Positions 49,426-57,391 of a DNA stretch of 64,000 nt are shown piece after piece (the first letter of the stretch is position 1; each line of letters begins with the position of its first letter). The position numbers and the translations under genes are program-made. Under the pieces are notes generated by a model that ran no database searches, was not told the DNA's origin, and saw nothing but the letters and a program-made list of their open reading frames with translations. Source of the DNA: UBA946 sp031550725 (GTDB taxonomy: Bacteria > Bacillota > Clostridia > Oscillospirales > Ruminococcaceae); NCBI GenBank assembly GCA_031550725.1, contig JAVBOH010000004.1, positions 62,001 through 126,000 on the forward strand, in the 5' to 3' direction.

Positions 49426-50301
49426 TTAATCCTCAGCTAATTTTTCCTTTTTTCTTTCTATTATATCATAAAAACAGCGTTTAAGCCCCATATAAATAAC
49501 ATTGTCAAGAATTGGCTTGAAGCGTTCAAATTCAAGCTCAACATATGCATCTGCCAAAGCACCCAAAGTGAAATTTACGCTGTCCTCGGCTTTTTTCTGC
49601 ACAGCAGCAAAGTCAAGGTCATTTATGTAAGGACTGCCAATAATAAGCGGATTATAGCCATTTTTAGAGAAATCATCAAGCACATCATCAAATGCGTCAA
49701 CAATATAAATGTATCGTCCTAAAAGATAGCCAGTCCTGTTTAAGATAGTTTTCCTGCTTTCATCCTCCGAAAGATATGACATAATCTTTCCTAAGATATT
49801 TGCGGTCGGCTCAGATGCTCTGTCAACAGATTTACAATTTTGTGCCTCAAGTGCCGCCTGATGCTTCATCTGCTCTGAAATATATTCAGCCAGCTCGGGA
49901 TATAGTTTTTCAGCTTTCTTATACCCTTTTTTTGTAAATGACAGCATAAACTTAGAGCCGATTTTCTTGAAAAACTTTTTATCAGAAACATCATCCAATA
50001 GCTTATGGTGAACAAGAATTGTTGCAGCAGCCGATGTAAAATCAAGTCCGTCCAAGCTTTTCAGACAAGGCTTTTTCTTGAATGGATGAGCAGCACATTT
50101 CTGTGGTAAAATCTCAAATTCTTTATCATTCATGGCATATTCAAAAAGTGCCAAAAAGGCAAAATCATAGCTAAGCGTCATGCTTGCCATAGAGCCGTAA
50201 TTCTTTTTTAGTGCCTTGCAAAGACCGCAATAAACAGCTTGATAAATGTCATATTCGCATATTTTTAGCTGCGGTTTAAACGGCTTGACATATCCGAACA
50301 T
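49426..50301 (-). CDS. DUF5685-family protein
   Basis: An all-helical, soluble protein of 291 residues matching the DUF5685 pattern. It starts MFGYVKPFKPQLKICEYDIY, has the AVYCGLCKALKKNYGSMASM segment (about 22-41), a CAAHPFKKKPC pair, and an acidic helix RYIYIVDAFDDVLDDFSKNG (about 196-215). The DDxxDD-like helix recalls isoprenoid-synthase folds, but no catalytic role is known. First gene of the cluster with the J-domain-like and membrane proteins; promoter at 50351-50379. Confidence 0.8.
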   Translation of the reverse strand: MFGYVKPFKPQLKICEYDIYQAVYCGLCKALKKNYGSMASMTLSYDFAFLALFEYAMNDKEFEILPQKCAAHPFKKKPCLKSLDGLDFTSAAATILVHHKLLDDVSDKKFFKKIGSKFMLSFTKKGYKKAEKLYPELAEYISEQMKHQAALEAQNCKSVDRASEPTANILGKIMSYLSEDESRKTILNRTGYLLGRYIYIVDAFDDVLDDFSKNGYNPLIIGSPYINDLDFAAVQKKAEDSVNFTLGALADAYVELEFERFKPILDNVIYMGLKRCFYDIIERKKEKLAED

Positions 50302-50350
50302 TTTTTACCCTCCGTTAAATTTAATTTTCGACATGAAAATATATAATATT

Positions 50351-50379
50351 AGTATACCATATTTTTTGATTTAAGTAAA
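50351..50379 (-). promoter_or_regulatory. Sigma-A promoter of the DUF5685 cluster
   Basis: Minus strand: TTTACT (50374-50379), 17-base spacer, TATACT (50351-50356), about 50 bases before the start. Confidence 0.7.
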
Positions 50380-50527
50380 TAGTTTTTGTTTAATCAAAAC
50401 TATAAAACTACTTATAAATTATATTAACAACAAATAACTTACCAATAAATTATACCAAATAATACATCTATAACTCCACGTTATATCAAATATTTAAAAC
50501 AGATATGCGTAAAAACGCTATAATTAC

Positions 50528-50556
50528 TTGACAAAACCAGTTAACTGTGGTAGGAT
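50528..50556 (+). promoter_or_regulatory. Sigma-A promoter of the T-box/ilvB-cimA operon
   Basis: Consensus TTGACA (50528-50533), 17-base spacer, TAGGAT (50551-50556). The transcript would start near 50563. Confidence 0.8.
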
Positions 50557-50562
50557 ATTAGT

Positions 50563-50848
50563 AATTTATATTGAACAAACGCTATGACGAAGAGCAAAAC
50601 GGTATACGAATTTTCACAGAGAGCTGTTATAATGGTGCAAGACAGCAAAATTCAACCGATAATAAATCACTTCCGAGCGGTTAAGCCGAACATATTTATA
50701 TTAGTAGGTGAGAACGGTTTCTCCCGTTAAAAAGATGCACATTGTCAGATGTGTGAGTGCGGATTTTATCCGAATAAGAGTGGTACCGTGAAAGTATTTA
50801 ATACCTTCACCTCTTGCATAAAAATGCTGAGGTGGAGGTTTTTGTTTT
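50563..50848 (+). ncRNA. T-box leader upstream of ilvB-cimA, probably Ile-specific
   Basis: tRNA-sensing transcription attenuator. The T-box sequence AAGAGTGGTACCGTG (50776-50790) pairs with uncharged tRNA acceptor ends. The intrinsic terminator is ACCTTCACCTC/GAGGTGGAGGT with an inner GCAT/ATGC and TTTTTGTTTT (50803-50848). Stem I closes between AACGCT (about 50578) and AGCGGTT (about 50676) and contains the AGAGAG element. The codon in the specifier position is most likely ATC (50666-50668, in AATAAATCAC), i.e. isoleucine, which suits the downstream pathway; a Leu CTT three bases on cannot be excluded without folding. Confidence 0.93.
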
Positions 50849-50865
50849 AAAAAGGAGATTATATT

Positions 50866-52542
50866 ATGATTTTGAATGGCTCACAAATAATTCTTGAATG
50901 TCTGCTGGAGCAAGGCGTTGATACGGTTTTTGGCTATCCTGGCGGTGCTGTGCTTAATATTTATGATGCACTTTATGATTACAGCGACAAAATTTCACAT
51001 ATACTTACTTCACATGAACAGGGTGCATCTCATGCAGCAGATGCATATTCACGCACAACAAACAAAACAGGTGTTGTTATTGCAACATCAGGCCCAGGTG
51101 CTACAAACCTTGTTACAGGAATTGCAACAGCTTATATGGACAGCATTCCTATGGTCGCTATTACAGGAAATGTTGCAACAGGACTGCTAGGACTTGACAG
51201 CTTTCAGGAGGTTGACATCACTGGTATAACTATGCCAATAACAAAGCATAATTATATTGTCAAGGATGTCACAAAGCTTGCAGATATTATCAGAGAGGCG
51301 TTTTTTATTGCAAATGATGGTCGTAAAGGTCCTGTTTTAATTGATATTCCAAAGGATATTACCGCAAAGACCTGTGAATTCGAAAACGCTGTGCTTGATA
51401 CACATTCCTATGCTGTTGATGATGATGAAATTGCTAACGCACTTGAAATGATACAAAACGCTAAGCGTCCATTTATTTATGCAGGAGGCGGTGTCGTTTC
51501 ATCCGATGCATATAACGAGTTAGCTAAATTTGCAGAACTAATTGATGCTCCTGTTTCACTCACCTTGATGGGACAATGTGCATTTGACAACACTAACGAG
51601 CGTTATATCGGCATGATGGGAATGCATGGCACAAAAGCATCTTCACTTGCACTCACTAACTGTGATTTGATGGTGGTTTTAGGCTCACGCTTTTCTGATA
51701 GAGTTACTTGCAGCAAAACTGATTTTATGACTATTTCACAGGATGCAAAAATTTTGCAGATTGAAATTGACCCTGCCGAACATAATAAAAATGTTAATGC
51801 AACATCACAGGTTGCAGGCGATATTAAAACTACACTAACAAAGCTGAATGAACAGCTCACAAAGAAAAATAACGCAGAATGGATGTCACAGGTTTTGACA
51901 TGGAAAAAGGAATTTCCGCTATGTCAGAAATCTAATGATGCAGAGGCAGTACTTCCGCAGTATGTTCTTGAAACACTTGCAGAGCTTACTGATAACAGTG
52001 CGATAATTACAACTGAGGTTGGTCAAAATCAGATGTGGACGGCTGAATTTTATGACTTCAAGCAGCCAAAAAGCTTTGCATCATCAGGCGGACTTGGCAC
52101 AATGGGATATGGTCTTGGTGCTGCGATTGGCTCAAAGGTTGGCAATCCTCATCGAGTTGTTGTTAATGTTGCTGGTGACGGTAGTTTTTATATGAATATG
52201 AATGAGCTTACAACACTTGCTAAATATAATCTGCCTGTTATTGAACTTGTTTTAAACAACGGTGTTTTGGGTATGGTTAGACAGTGGCAAAAACTTTTCT
52301 ATAATAACCATTTCTCACAGACAACACTTGAAAAACTTACTGATTTCGAGCTTTTGGGTAAAGCAATAGGCATTGAGGCTTTCACTATTACAAAAAAATC
52401 AGAGGTTCGTGATACCTTGAAAAAAGCTATTGAGCTTAACAGACCAGTACTTATAAATTGTATTATCGATAAGGATATTAATGTTTTGCCTATGGTTCCT
52501 GCCGATGCATCAATTGCTGAACCAATTCTTGATTTAAACTAA
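50866..52542 (+). CDS. ilvB: Acetolactate synthase, catalytic subunit
   Basis: Thiamine-diphosphate enzyme that condenses pyruvate with 2-oxobutyrate or pyruvate, first step of branched-chain amino acid synthesis. The 558 residues include the GYPGGAVLNIYDALYD segment with the catalytic Glu of the family region following (HEQGASHAADAYSR, about 47-60). The TPP/Mg-binding motif VNVAGDGSFYMNMNELTTLA (about 428-447) and the C-terminal VLNNGVLGMVRQWQKLFYNN are also present. No regulatory subunit gene (ilvN) is adjacent. Preceded by the T-box leader; AAAGGAGATTATATT provides the ribosome-binding site. Confidence 0.96.
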   Translation: MILNGSQIILECLLEQGVDTVFGYPGGAVLNIYDALYDYSDKISHILTSHEQGASHAADAYSRTTNKTGVVIATSGPGATNLVTGIATAYMDSIPMVAITGNVATGLLGLDSFQEVDITGITMPITKHNYIVKDVTKLADIIREAFFIANDGRKGPVLIDIPKDITAKTCEFENAVLDTHSYAVDDDEIANALEMIQNAKRPFIYAGGGVVSSDAYNELAKFAELIDAPVSLTLMGQCAFDNTNERYIGMMGMHGTKASSLALTNCDLMVVLGSRFSDRVTCSKTDFMTISQDAKILQIEIDPAEHNKNVNATSQVAGDIKTTLTKLNEQLTKKNNAEWMSQVLTWKKEFPLCQKSNDAEAVLPQYVLETLAELTDNSAIITTEVGQNQMWTAEFYDFKQPKSFASSGGLGTMGYGLGAAIGSKVGNPHRVVVNVAGDGSFYMNMNELTTLAKYNLPVIELVLNNGVLGMVRQWQKLFYNNHFSQTTLEKLTDFELLGKAIGIEAFTITKKSEVRDTLKKAIELNRPVLINCIIDKDINVLPMVPADASIAEPILDLN

Positions 52543-52663
52543 TCCCAAATTAAAAACATTGTATGCTTTTAATTTTTATCAGGGAATAGTATTATAAATT
52601 AAAAAACGTGGTATACCACAGCATTTAAACAACAACACAAAATATTGTTAGGAGATGAGTTAT

Positions 52664-54238
52664 ATGAATAATGTAAAAGCGGTTAAAATATTTGATTCGA
52701 CACTTCGTGACGGTGCGCAAGGTGAAAATGTAAATTTCTCTGTTGATGACAAATTCAACTTAATGAAAGCTTTGGACGATTTAGGTGTAGCTTTCATTGA
52801 AGCTGGAAACCCTGCCTCAAATCCTAAGGATATGGATTTTTTTAAAAAAGCCGAAGGGTATCCGCTGAAAAATTCTAAGCTTGTTGCATTTGGCTCAACA
52901 AGACGTAAAAATACAACCTGCGAAGAGGATTCTCTCCTTAATGCACTTGCTGATACAAATGTTGAATATGTATCAGTTTTTGGAAAAAGCTGGGATATGC
53001 ACGTTACTGATATTATACATTCAACCTTGGAAGAAAATCTTGCAATGATATCCGATACTATTAAATATCTCACTGGAAAAGGTAAAAAGGTTTTCTTTGA
53101 TGCTGAGCATTTTTTTGATGGCTATAAAGCTAATTCTAAATATGCTATTCAAACAATTGTAACTGCTCAAAATGCAGGTGCTGAAGCTGTTGTTTTATGC
53201 GACACAAACGGTGGCTGCTATCCACATGAAATTCAGAAAATTACCGAGGATGCTGCCAAAAATGTATCAGTTGAAGTCGGCATACATTGTCATAACGATA
53301 CTGGATGTGCCGTTGCGAACTCCATTGCTGCTGTTAATGGTGGTGCGACACAAATTCAAGGTACTATAATAGGTATTGGTGAACGCTGCGGAAATGCTAA
53401 CCTTACAACGATTATAGGTGGCTTGCAGGCTAAGCTTCAAATAAACTGTATACCTGATGAAAACCTATGCAAGCTTACTCAAATTGCACGTCAGTCTGCT
53501 GAAATTTGTAATATGAAGCTTTTGAATTCAATGCCTTTTGTTGGTAAAAGTGCGTTCTCACACAAGGGTGGTATGCATTCAGACGGTGTTAAGAAAAACC
53601 CTGTAAGCTTTGAGCATATTCCTCCTGATATGGTCGGAAATCAGCGTAATATCCTGCTTTCTGAGGTTGCAGGACGTTCTGCAATTCTTCATCGTATTAA
53701 TCAAATTGCTCCGCATTTAACCAAGGATAGTCCTGAAACTAAGGCTATTATCGACTTGCTAAAGGATAAGGAATATAACGGCTATCAATATGAGGCTGCT
53801 GATGCATCCTTTGAGATACTTGTAAAAAAATATCTTGGTCAGCTTGACAGTTTGTTTGATATCATCTATTTTAAAATTATCGGTGAGCGTGCTGGATTAA
53901 ATTCTAACCCATCCACTGCTATTATAAAGGTATCTGTTAACGGAAATACCGAGCTTTCCTGCGACGAGGGTGATGGTCCTGTTAATGCTATCGACAAGGC
54001 ACTTCGCCATGCCCTTACGGTCTTTTATCCGTCTGTTGCTGATATGCATCTTATCGATTACAAGGTGCGTGTTGTTGACGGAAGTGCCGCTACTGCTGCA
54101 AATGTTCGTGTTCTGATTGAAAGCACGGACGGCATAAACACATGGACGACTGTTGGTGCGTCAACGGATATTATCAATGCATCACTGACTGCACTTGTTG
54201 ATTCAATTGAATATAAGCTTATGATGGATATGGCATAA
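52664..54238 (+). CDS. cimA: (R)-citramalate synthase
   Basis: Condenses pyruvate and acetyl-CoA to citramalate, the threonine-independent entry to isoleucine. The N-terminal TIM barrel shows IFDSTLRDGAQGENVNFSVD (about 8-27), VFFDAEHFFDGYK, LCDTNGG and GIHCHNDTGCAVANS (metal His pair, about 207-221). The SHKGGMHSDGVKKNP linker and a C-terminal LeuA-type allosteric domain follow. At about 525 residues it fits the long citramalate-synthase type rather than 2-isopropylmalate synthase. The first ATG (52655) abuts AGGAG, so ATG 52664 is preferred. In the T-box operon with ilvB. Confidence 0.93.
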   Translation: MNNVKAVKIFDSTLRDGAQGENVNFSVDDKFNLMKALDDLGVAFIEAGNPASNPKDMDFFKKAEGYPLKNSKLVAFGSTRRKNTTCEEDSLLNALADTNVEYVSVFGKSWDMHVTDIIHSTLEENLAMISDTIKYLTGKGKKVFFDAEHFFDGYKANSKYAIQTIVTAQNAGAEAVVLCDTNGGCYPHEIQKITEDAAKNVSVEVGIHCHNDTGCAVANSIAAVNGGATQIQGTIIGIGERCGNANLTTIIGGLQAKLQINCIPDENLCKLTQIARQSAEICNMKLLNSMPFVGKSAFSHKGGMHSDGVKKNPVSFEHIPPDMVGNQRNILLSEVAGRSAILHRINQIAPHLTKDSPETKAIIDLLKDKEYNGYQYEAADASFEILVKKYLGQLDSLFDIIYFKIIGERAGLNSNPSTAIIKVSVNGNTELSCDEGDGPVNAIDKALRHALTVFYPSVADMHLIDYKVRVVDGSAATAANVRVLIESTDGINTWTTVGASTDIINASLTALVDSIEYKLMMDMA

Positions 54239-54276
54239 AATTTGGGACTGCTACTTTGAGTGGCAGTCCCAAATTT
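54238..54276 (+). terminator. Terminator of the ilvB-cimA operon
   Basis: AAATTTGGGACTGCTAC pairs with GTGGCAGTCCCAAATTT (one G-U pair), followed by TATAAAC; 17-bp stem starting at the cimA stop. Confidence 0.85.
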
Positions 54277-54378
54277 TATAAACATATGAATTTCACTAGA
54301 ATTATTTCGTACATCTTGACACATTATAAACATTATGGTAATATTAATTCAACATTTGTGAAAGTTGGTTTATTATAC

Positions 54379-55191
54379 ATGAAAAAATTTAAAGTAAAGA
54401 GATTGCTAGGATATATCCTTATACAAATACTAATAATATCCTTGACTGCTTGTTCTTTTATAAATAAACTCACTGATGAGATCAAAGATGAAATAAATGA
54501 TTATCTTAATCAACCTGTTATTTATACATTCACTATTGATGGTGTCACATATAAAAACGGTTTTGCATCAAATATAATGGATAAAAATCATCGTTTGCAG
54601 TCTATAGGTGAACCATTTGAAGTTGAGGAAGTTTTTTATAAAGGTGAACTGTCACAGCCGAAAAAATATATACGTATTGACTGCGATCACTTCGATTTGA
54701 TTCGTGAATATGGGGTTAGCTCATATTATTGTCCTTTGGACCAATGGGATGAAGCGCATGAATATTATGCAAATGACGATAATTATGTGTATTATTACGA
54801 TATTGGTTCTGGTCACAATTCAAGCACTCATGAATTTGCTATCCCTGAAATAGATTATGATAAATATAACGAGCTTATGGAATGGTCTGAAAATCAGCAT
54901 AAATATGTTATTACTGTTACTGCTGATTCTCCTAGTCCACACGTTAAATATCGAAAAGTTCCATACCCTGATCAAGATCCCAAAACGATAATACGCTTTC
55001 GCAGGGATAGTAAAGATGGCTATTTTACAGCGATAACAACAAAGTATGAATTTTTGATAATAGACGAAAAGCTTGTATATAATTTTTTCTATACTAACAA
55101 TGCAATAGCAGTTGTTGACCTTCCGGATGACCTTGAAGAATATTTTTCATCATTATTGGATGAACAGTTTCTCGTTGACAACAGACTGTAA
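54379..55191 (+). CDS. Lipoprotein of unknown function
   Basis: A predicted lipoprotein of 270 residues that I do not recognise. MKKFKVKRLLGYILIQILII is followed by the lipobox SLTAC (Cys about 25). The mature part is rich in Asp, Tyr and Asn (for example EHEFAIPEIDYDKY-like stretches around residue 155) and reads like an extracytoplasmic beta-rich domain: VIYTFTIDGVTYKNGFASNI (about 45-64), YVITVTADSPSPHVKYRKVP and a final DLPDDLEEYFSSLLDEQF. An upstream extension of the frame to 54256 overlaps the cimA terminator and is rejected. The Shine-Dalgarno is weak. Own promoter not clear. Confidence 0.75.
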   Translation: MKKFKVKRLLGYILIQILIISLTACSFINKLTDEIKDEINDYLNQPVIYTFTIDGVTYKNGFASNIMDKNHRLQSIGEPFEVEEVFYKGELSQPKKYIRIDCDHFDLIREYGVSSYYCPLDQWDEAHEYYANDDNYVYYYDIGSGHNSSTHEFAIPEIDYDKYNELMEWSENQHKYVITVTADSPSPHVKYRKVPYPDQDPKTIIRFRRDSKDGYFTAITTKYEFLIIDEKLVYNFFYTNNAIAVVDLPDDLEEYFSSLLDEQFLVDNRL

Positions 55192-55219
55192 TGCAGAATA
55201 TGTTTATACGATTTTGTCC

Positions 55220-55248
55220 TTGACATAGAATAAAAAATGTGATAATAT
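55220..55248 (+). promoter_or_regulatory. Sigma-A promoter of rnpB
   Basis: Consensus TTGACA (55220-55225), 17-base spacer, TAATAT (55243-55248), placing the start close to the 5' end of RNase P RNA at about 55256. Confidence 0.8.
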
Positions 55249-55255
55249 GATTAAT

Positions 55256-55673
55256 GCGAGTAAGCTATGCGGTTGAATGCTTGAAAAACAGTATTAGGAA
55301 AGTCCGGGCATCATAGAGCAGGGTAGCTGTTAACAGCAGCCGAGGGCGACCTTAGGGCTAGTGCAACAGAGATATACCGCCACATATTTTTATTTTTACA
55401 AATACGAATATGCTCGGCATTTCTGAAAGGAAATGCCGTAAGCGAAAAAATTCATTTTTTCGCTTTGGTAAGGATGGAAAGGCGAGGTAAGAGCTCACCA
55501 GAGTGTTAGAGATAACACTGCTATGTAAACCCTATCCGATGCAACGTCTTTTTGGAACAATACGTTATTGTCTGCTCGGCAGGCGTATTGCAACGACGGC
55601 TTGAGCATATCGGCGACGATATGCCTAGATAGATTTCCGCACACGACAAAACCCGGCTTATCGGCTTAGTCGC
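55256..55673 (+). ncRNA. rnpB: RNase P RNA, bacterial class A
   Basis: Catalytic RNA that removes 5' leaders from pre-tRNAs. Conserved landmarks in order are AGGAAAGTCCGGGCA (CR I), ACAGAGATATACCGCC, GGTAAGGATGGAAAGGCGAG, TAAGAGCTCACCAG, TAAACCCTATCCG, and the 3' AGATAGATTTCCGC plus ACAAAACCCGGCTTA. The outer P1 stem pairs GCGAGTAAGC (55256) with GCTTAGTCGC (ending 55673) with one mismatch. Length of about 418 bases is normal for class A. Confidence 0.96.
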
Positions 55674-55710
55674 ATTTTTAAAAATATCCGTTAATACGGT
55701 TTGTTTTTAT

Positions 55711-55738
55711 GCGGGCGTACGATGTGCGCCCCTACATT
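55711..55738. repeat. Dispersed TGTAGGG palindromic element, copy 5
   Basis: GGGCGTAC (55713-55720) pairs with GTGCGCCC (55724-55731) around GAT, then CTACATTTTTTT. The CCCCTACA edge equals TGTAGGGG on the minus strand. Because it is followed by a T-tract 40 bases after rnpB, it may also work as the rnpB terminator. Confidence 0.6.
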
Positions 55739-55810
55739 TTTTTATATAATGTACATCAAAAAGATAGCATGGCATTATCAAAAATTGTGTAAAAATATTT
55801 TTTAGAACGC

Positions 55811-55839
55811 TTGACAAATCGGTATATATGGTGTATAAT
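55811..55839 (+). promoter_or_regulatory. Sigma-A promoter of infC-rpmI-rplT
   Basis: Consensus TTGACA (55811-55816), 17-base spacer, consensus TATAAT (55834-55839). Confidence 0.92.
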
Positions 55840-55845
55840 CATTTA

Positions 55846-56008
55846 TGTTGGTTATTCCAACAGTTAAAACAAAGCAGAACTTTCCGTTCTCACCTTGCCG
55901 TTTTTATGAGCATAGGTCAATATTCTAGCTTTTTTATGCAAATTATACTTGTGTAATGATGTTAATGTTTATTGTAGGGTGGAAATTTTTGTTTCCGCTC
56001 ATTTTTAT
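55846..56008 (+). promoter_or_regulatory. Ribosomal protein L20 leader
   Basis: Autoregulatory leader bound by L20 in Firmicutes. The conserved stretch GCAGAAC...GTTCTCACCTTG (about 55874-55905) followed by ATAGGTCAATATTC matches this leader class. A small GTGGAAA/TTTCCGC hairpin followed by TCATTTTTATTT (about 55978-56010) looks like the attenuator terminator. Confidence 0.85.
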
Positions 56009-56023
56009 TTGGGGGTGTTTAGT

Positions 56024-56554
56024 ATAAGCAGCAACAGCAACAGCAAAAAAACCTTAATTAATGAAGAAATCAACGCAAAGGAAATTCGTGTTATTGATGA
56101 TGACGGCGCACAGCTGGGTATTATCACATCGGATGCAGCACAAGAAATTGCCGATAAAAAGGAACTTGACCTTGTTATGATTTCCCCAACCGCAACTCCG
56201 CCTGTCTGCAAAATCATGGACTATAAGAAGTATCTTTTTGAGCAGAGCAAGCGTGAAAAAGAGGCTAAGAAAAATCAGAAGGTTGTTGAAATTAAGGAAA
56301 TCAGAATGTTTTCAACTATTGATACTAACGATTTTAACACAAAGGTTAATCAGGCAGTAAAATTCCTGAAGGCTGGCGATAAATTAAAGGTATCTGTTCG
56401 TTTCCGTAAGCGTGCAATTGCACATCCACATCTCGGAGAGGAACTTTTGGAGAAATTCAAGGCTGCTTGTTCTGAAGATGGTATTGTTGAAAAGCCATCC
56501 AAAATGGAGGGACGTTCACTTATCATGTTCGTTTCACCAAAGGCTTCAAAATAA
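56024..56554 (+). CDS. infC: Translation initiation factor IF-3, probable AUA start
   Basis: Binds the 30S subunit, blocks premature 50S joining and rejects non-canonical starts. From the chosen start it has 176 residues, the normal IF-3 length: N-domain with LINEEINAKEIRVIDDDG (about 11-28), linker KKYLFEQSKREKEAKKNQKV, C-domain VSVRFRKRAIAHPHLGEELL and the end GRSLIMFVSPK. No ATG or well-placed GTG/TTG exists; the strong GGGGGTG Shine-Dalgarno (56011-56017) is six bases before an in-frame ATA at 56024. A non-AUG start is the known basis of IF-3 autoregulation (usually AUU). An upstream in-frame ATG at 55949 lies in the leader and is unlikely. Confidence 0.94.
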   Translation: MSSNSNSKKTLINEEINAKEIRVIDDDGAQLGIITSDAAQEIADKKELDLVMISPTATPPVCKIMDYKKYLFEQSKREKEAKKNQKVVEIKEIRMFSTIDTNDFNTKVNQAVKFLKAGDKLKVSVRFRKRAIAHPHLGEELLEKFKAACSEDGIVEKPSKMEGRSLIMFVSPKASK

Positions 56555-56668
56555 TCTTGTTTGTCATCTTTTATACTATTGTATATGGTGTCATTCAAAA
56601 AAAGAAAGTATGGCGGTCTTGAAAGCCTATTCGACTTCAATTCGGTCTATAAATAAGGAGGATATATT

Positions 56669-56866
56669 ATGCCAAAGCAGAAAACACATTCAGGCGCTAA
56701 AAAGCGTTTCAAAGTCACTGGAAGCGGTTTAGTTAAGTACCAGAAGACTAACAAAAGACACAGACTTACTCAGAAGGCTCATAAGCGTAAGAGATTAGCT
56801 AGAGTTATGGGTATCGCTACTCCAGCAAATGCACCAACTATCAAGCAGCTTATCCCTTATAAATAA
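56669..56866 (+). CDS. rpmI: 50S ribosomal protein L35
   Basis: Basic 65-residue large-subunit protein. The sequence PKQKTHSGAKKRFKVTGSGL at the N-terminus and the KRHRLTQKAHKRKRL stretch are diagnostic. Second gene of infC-rpmI-rplT, 114 bases after infC; AAGGAGGATATATT is its ribosome-binding site. Regulated with infC through the L20 leader. Confidence 0.99.
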   Translation: MPKQKTHSGAKKRFKVTGSGLVKYQKTNKRHRLTQKAHKRKRLARVMGIATPANAPTIKQLIPYK

Positions 56867-56922
56867 TAGGTTATCGGCTGTATTTCAATTTATAATCACT
56901 AATATAACGGAGGTAAAATATT

Positions 56923-57276
56923 ATGGCTCGTGTTAAGGGAGCAATGGCTACTCGTAAGAGAAGAAATAAAACATTAAAGCTCGCAAAGGGTTACTGGGGT
57001 GCTAAGAGCAAACACTTCAAGATGGCTAAAGAAGCTGTTATGAAGTCCGGCAACTATGCTTACATTGGCAGACGTCTTAAGAAGCGTGATTTCAGAAAGC
57101 TTTGGATCACTAGAATTTCTGCTGCTTGCAAGATGAATAACATGAATTATTCAACATTCATGAACGGTCTTAAGAAGGCTGGCATTACACTTAACAGAAA
57201 GATGCTTTCAGAAATCGCTATCAATGATGCTGCTGGTTTCACTGCTCTTACTGAAAAGGCAAAGGCTGCTCTTTAA
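56923..57276 (+). CDS. rplT: 50S ribosomal protein L20
   Basis: Basic RNA-binding large-subunit protein of 117 residues, early in 50S assembly, and the repressor that binds the operon leader. MARVKGAMATRKRRNKTLK at the start and the GYWGAKSKHFKMAKEAVMKS and WITRISAACKMNNMNYSTFM segments are diagnostic. Third gene of the operon; followed by a terminator. Confidence 0.99.
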   Translation: MARVKGAMATRKRRNKTLKLAKGYWGAKSKHFKMAKEAVMKSGNYAYIGRRLKKRDFRKLWITRISAACKMNNMNYSTFMNGLKKAGITLNRKMLSEIAINDAAGFTALTEKAKAAL

Positions 57277-57294
57277 TCTTATAAAGATAAACAG

Positions 57295-57326
57295 GTCAGA
57301 AGTAATAAAATTTACTTCTGACTTTT
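57295..57326 (+). terminator. Terminator of infC-rpmI-rplT
   Basis: GTCAGAAGTAA (57295-57305) pairs with TTACTTCTGAC (57312-57322), followed by TTTT. Confidence 0.88.
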
Positions 57327-57391
57327 GCAGTTTATTAATATATTTTAAAATTTGTCATTTTCATTAAAAAATAATGCTTGGGGGCTTTTTG

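Noticed and set aside
52608..52619. 12-base palindrome GTGGTATACCAC between ilvB and cimA
   Set aside because: Perfect but short and isolated, with no neighbouring repeats, promoter or T-tract; not enough to call an operator.
54256..54378. N-terminal 41-codon extension of the lipoprotein gene
   Set aside because: It begins inside the cimA terminator stem and would bury the lipoprotein signal peptide in the middle of the protein.
55949..56023. Upstream ATG extension of infC
   Set aside because: It would add 25 residues absent from IF-3 proteins, has no Shine-Dalgarno and runs through the L20 leader.
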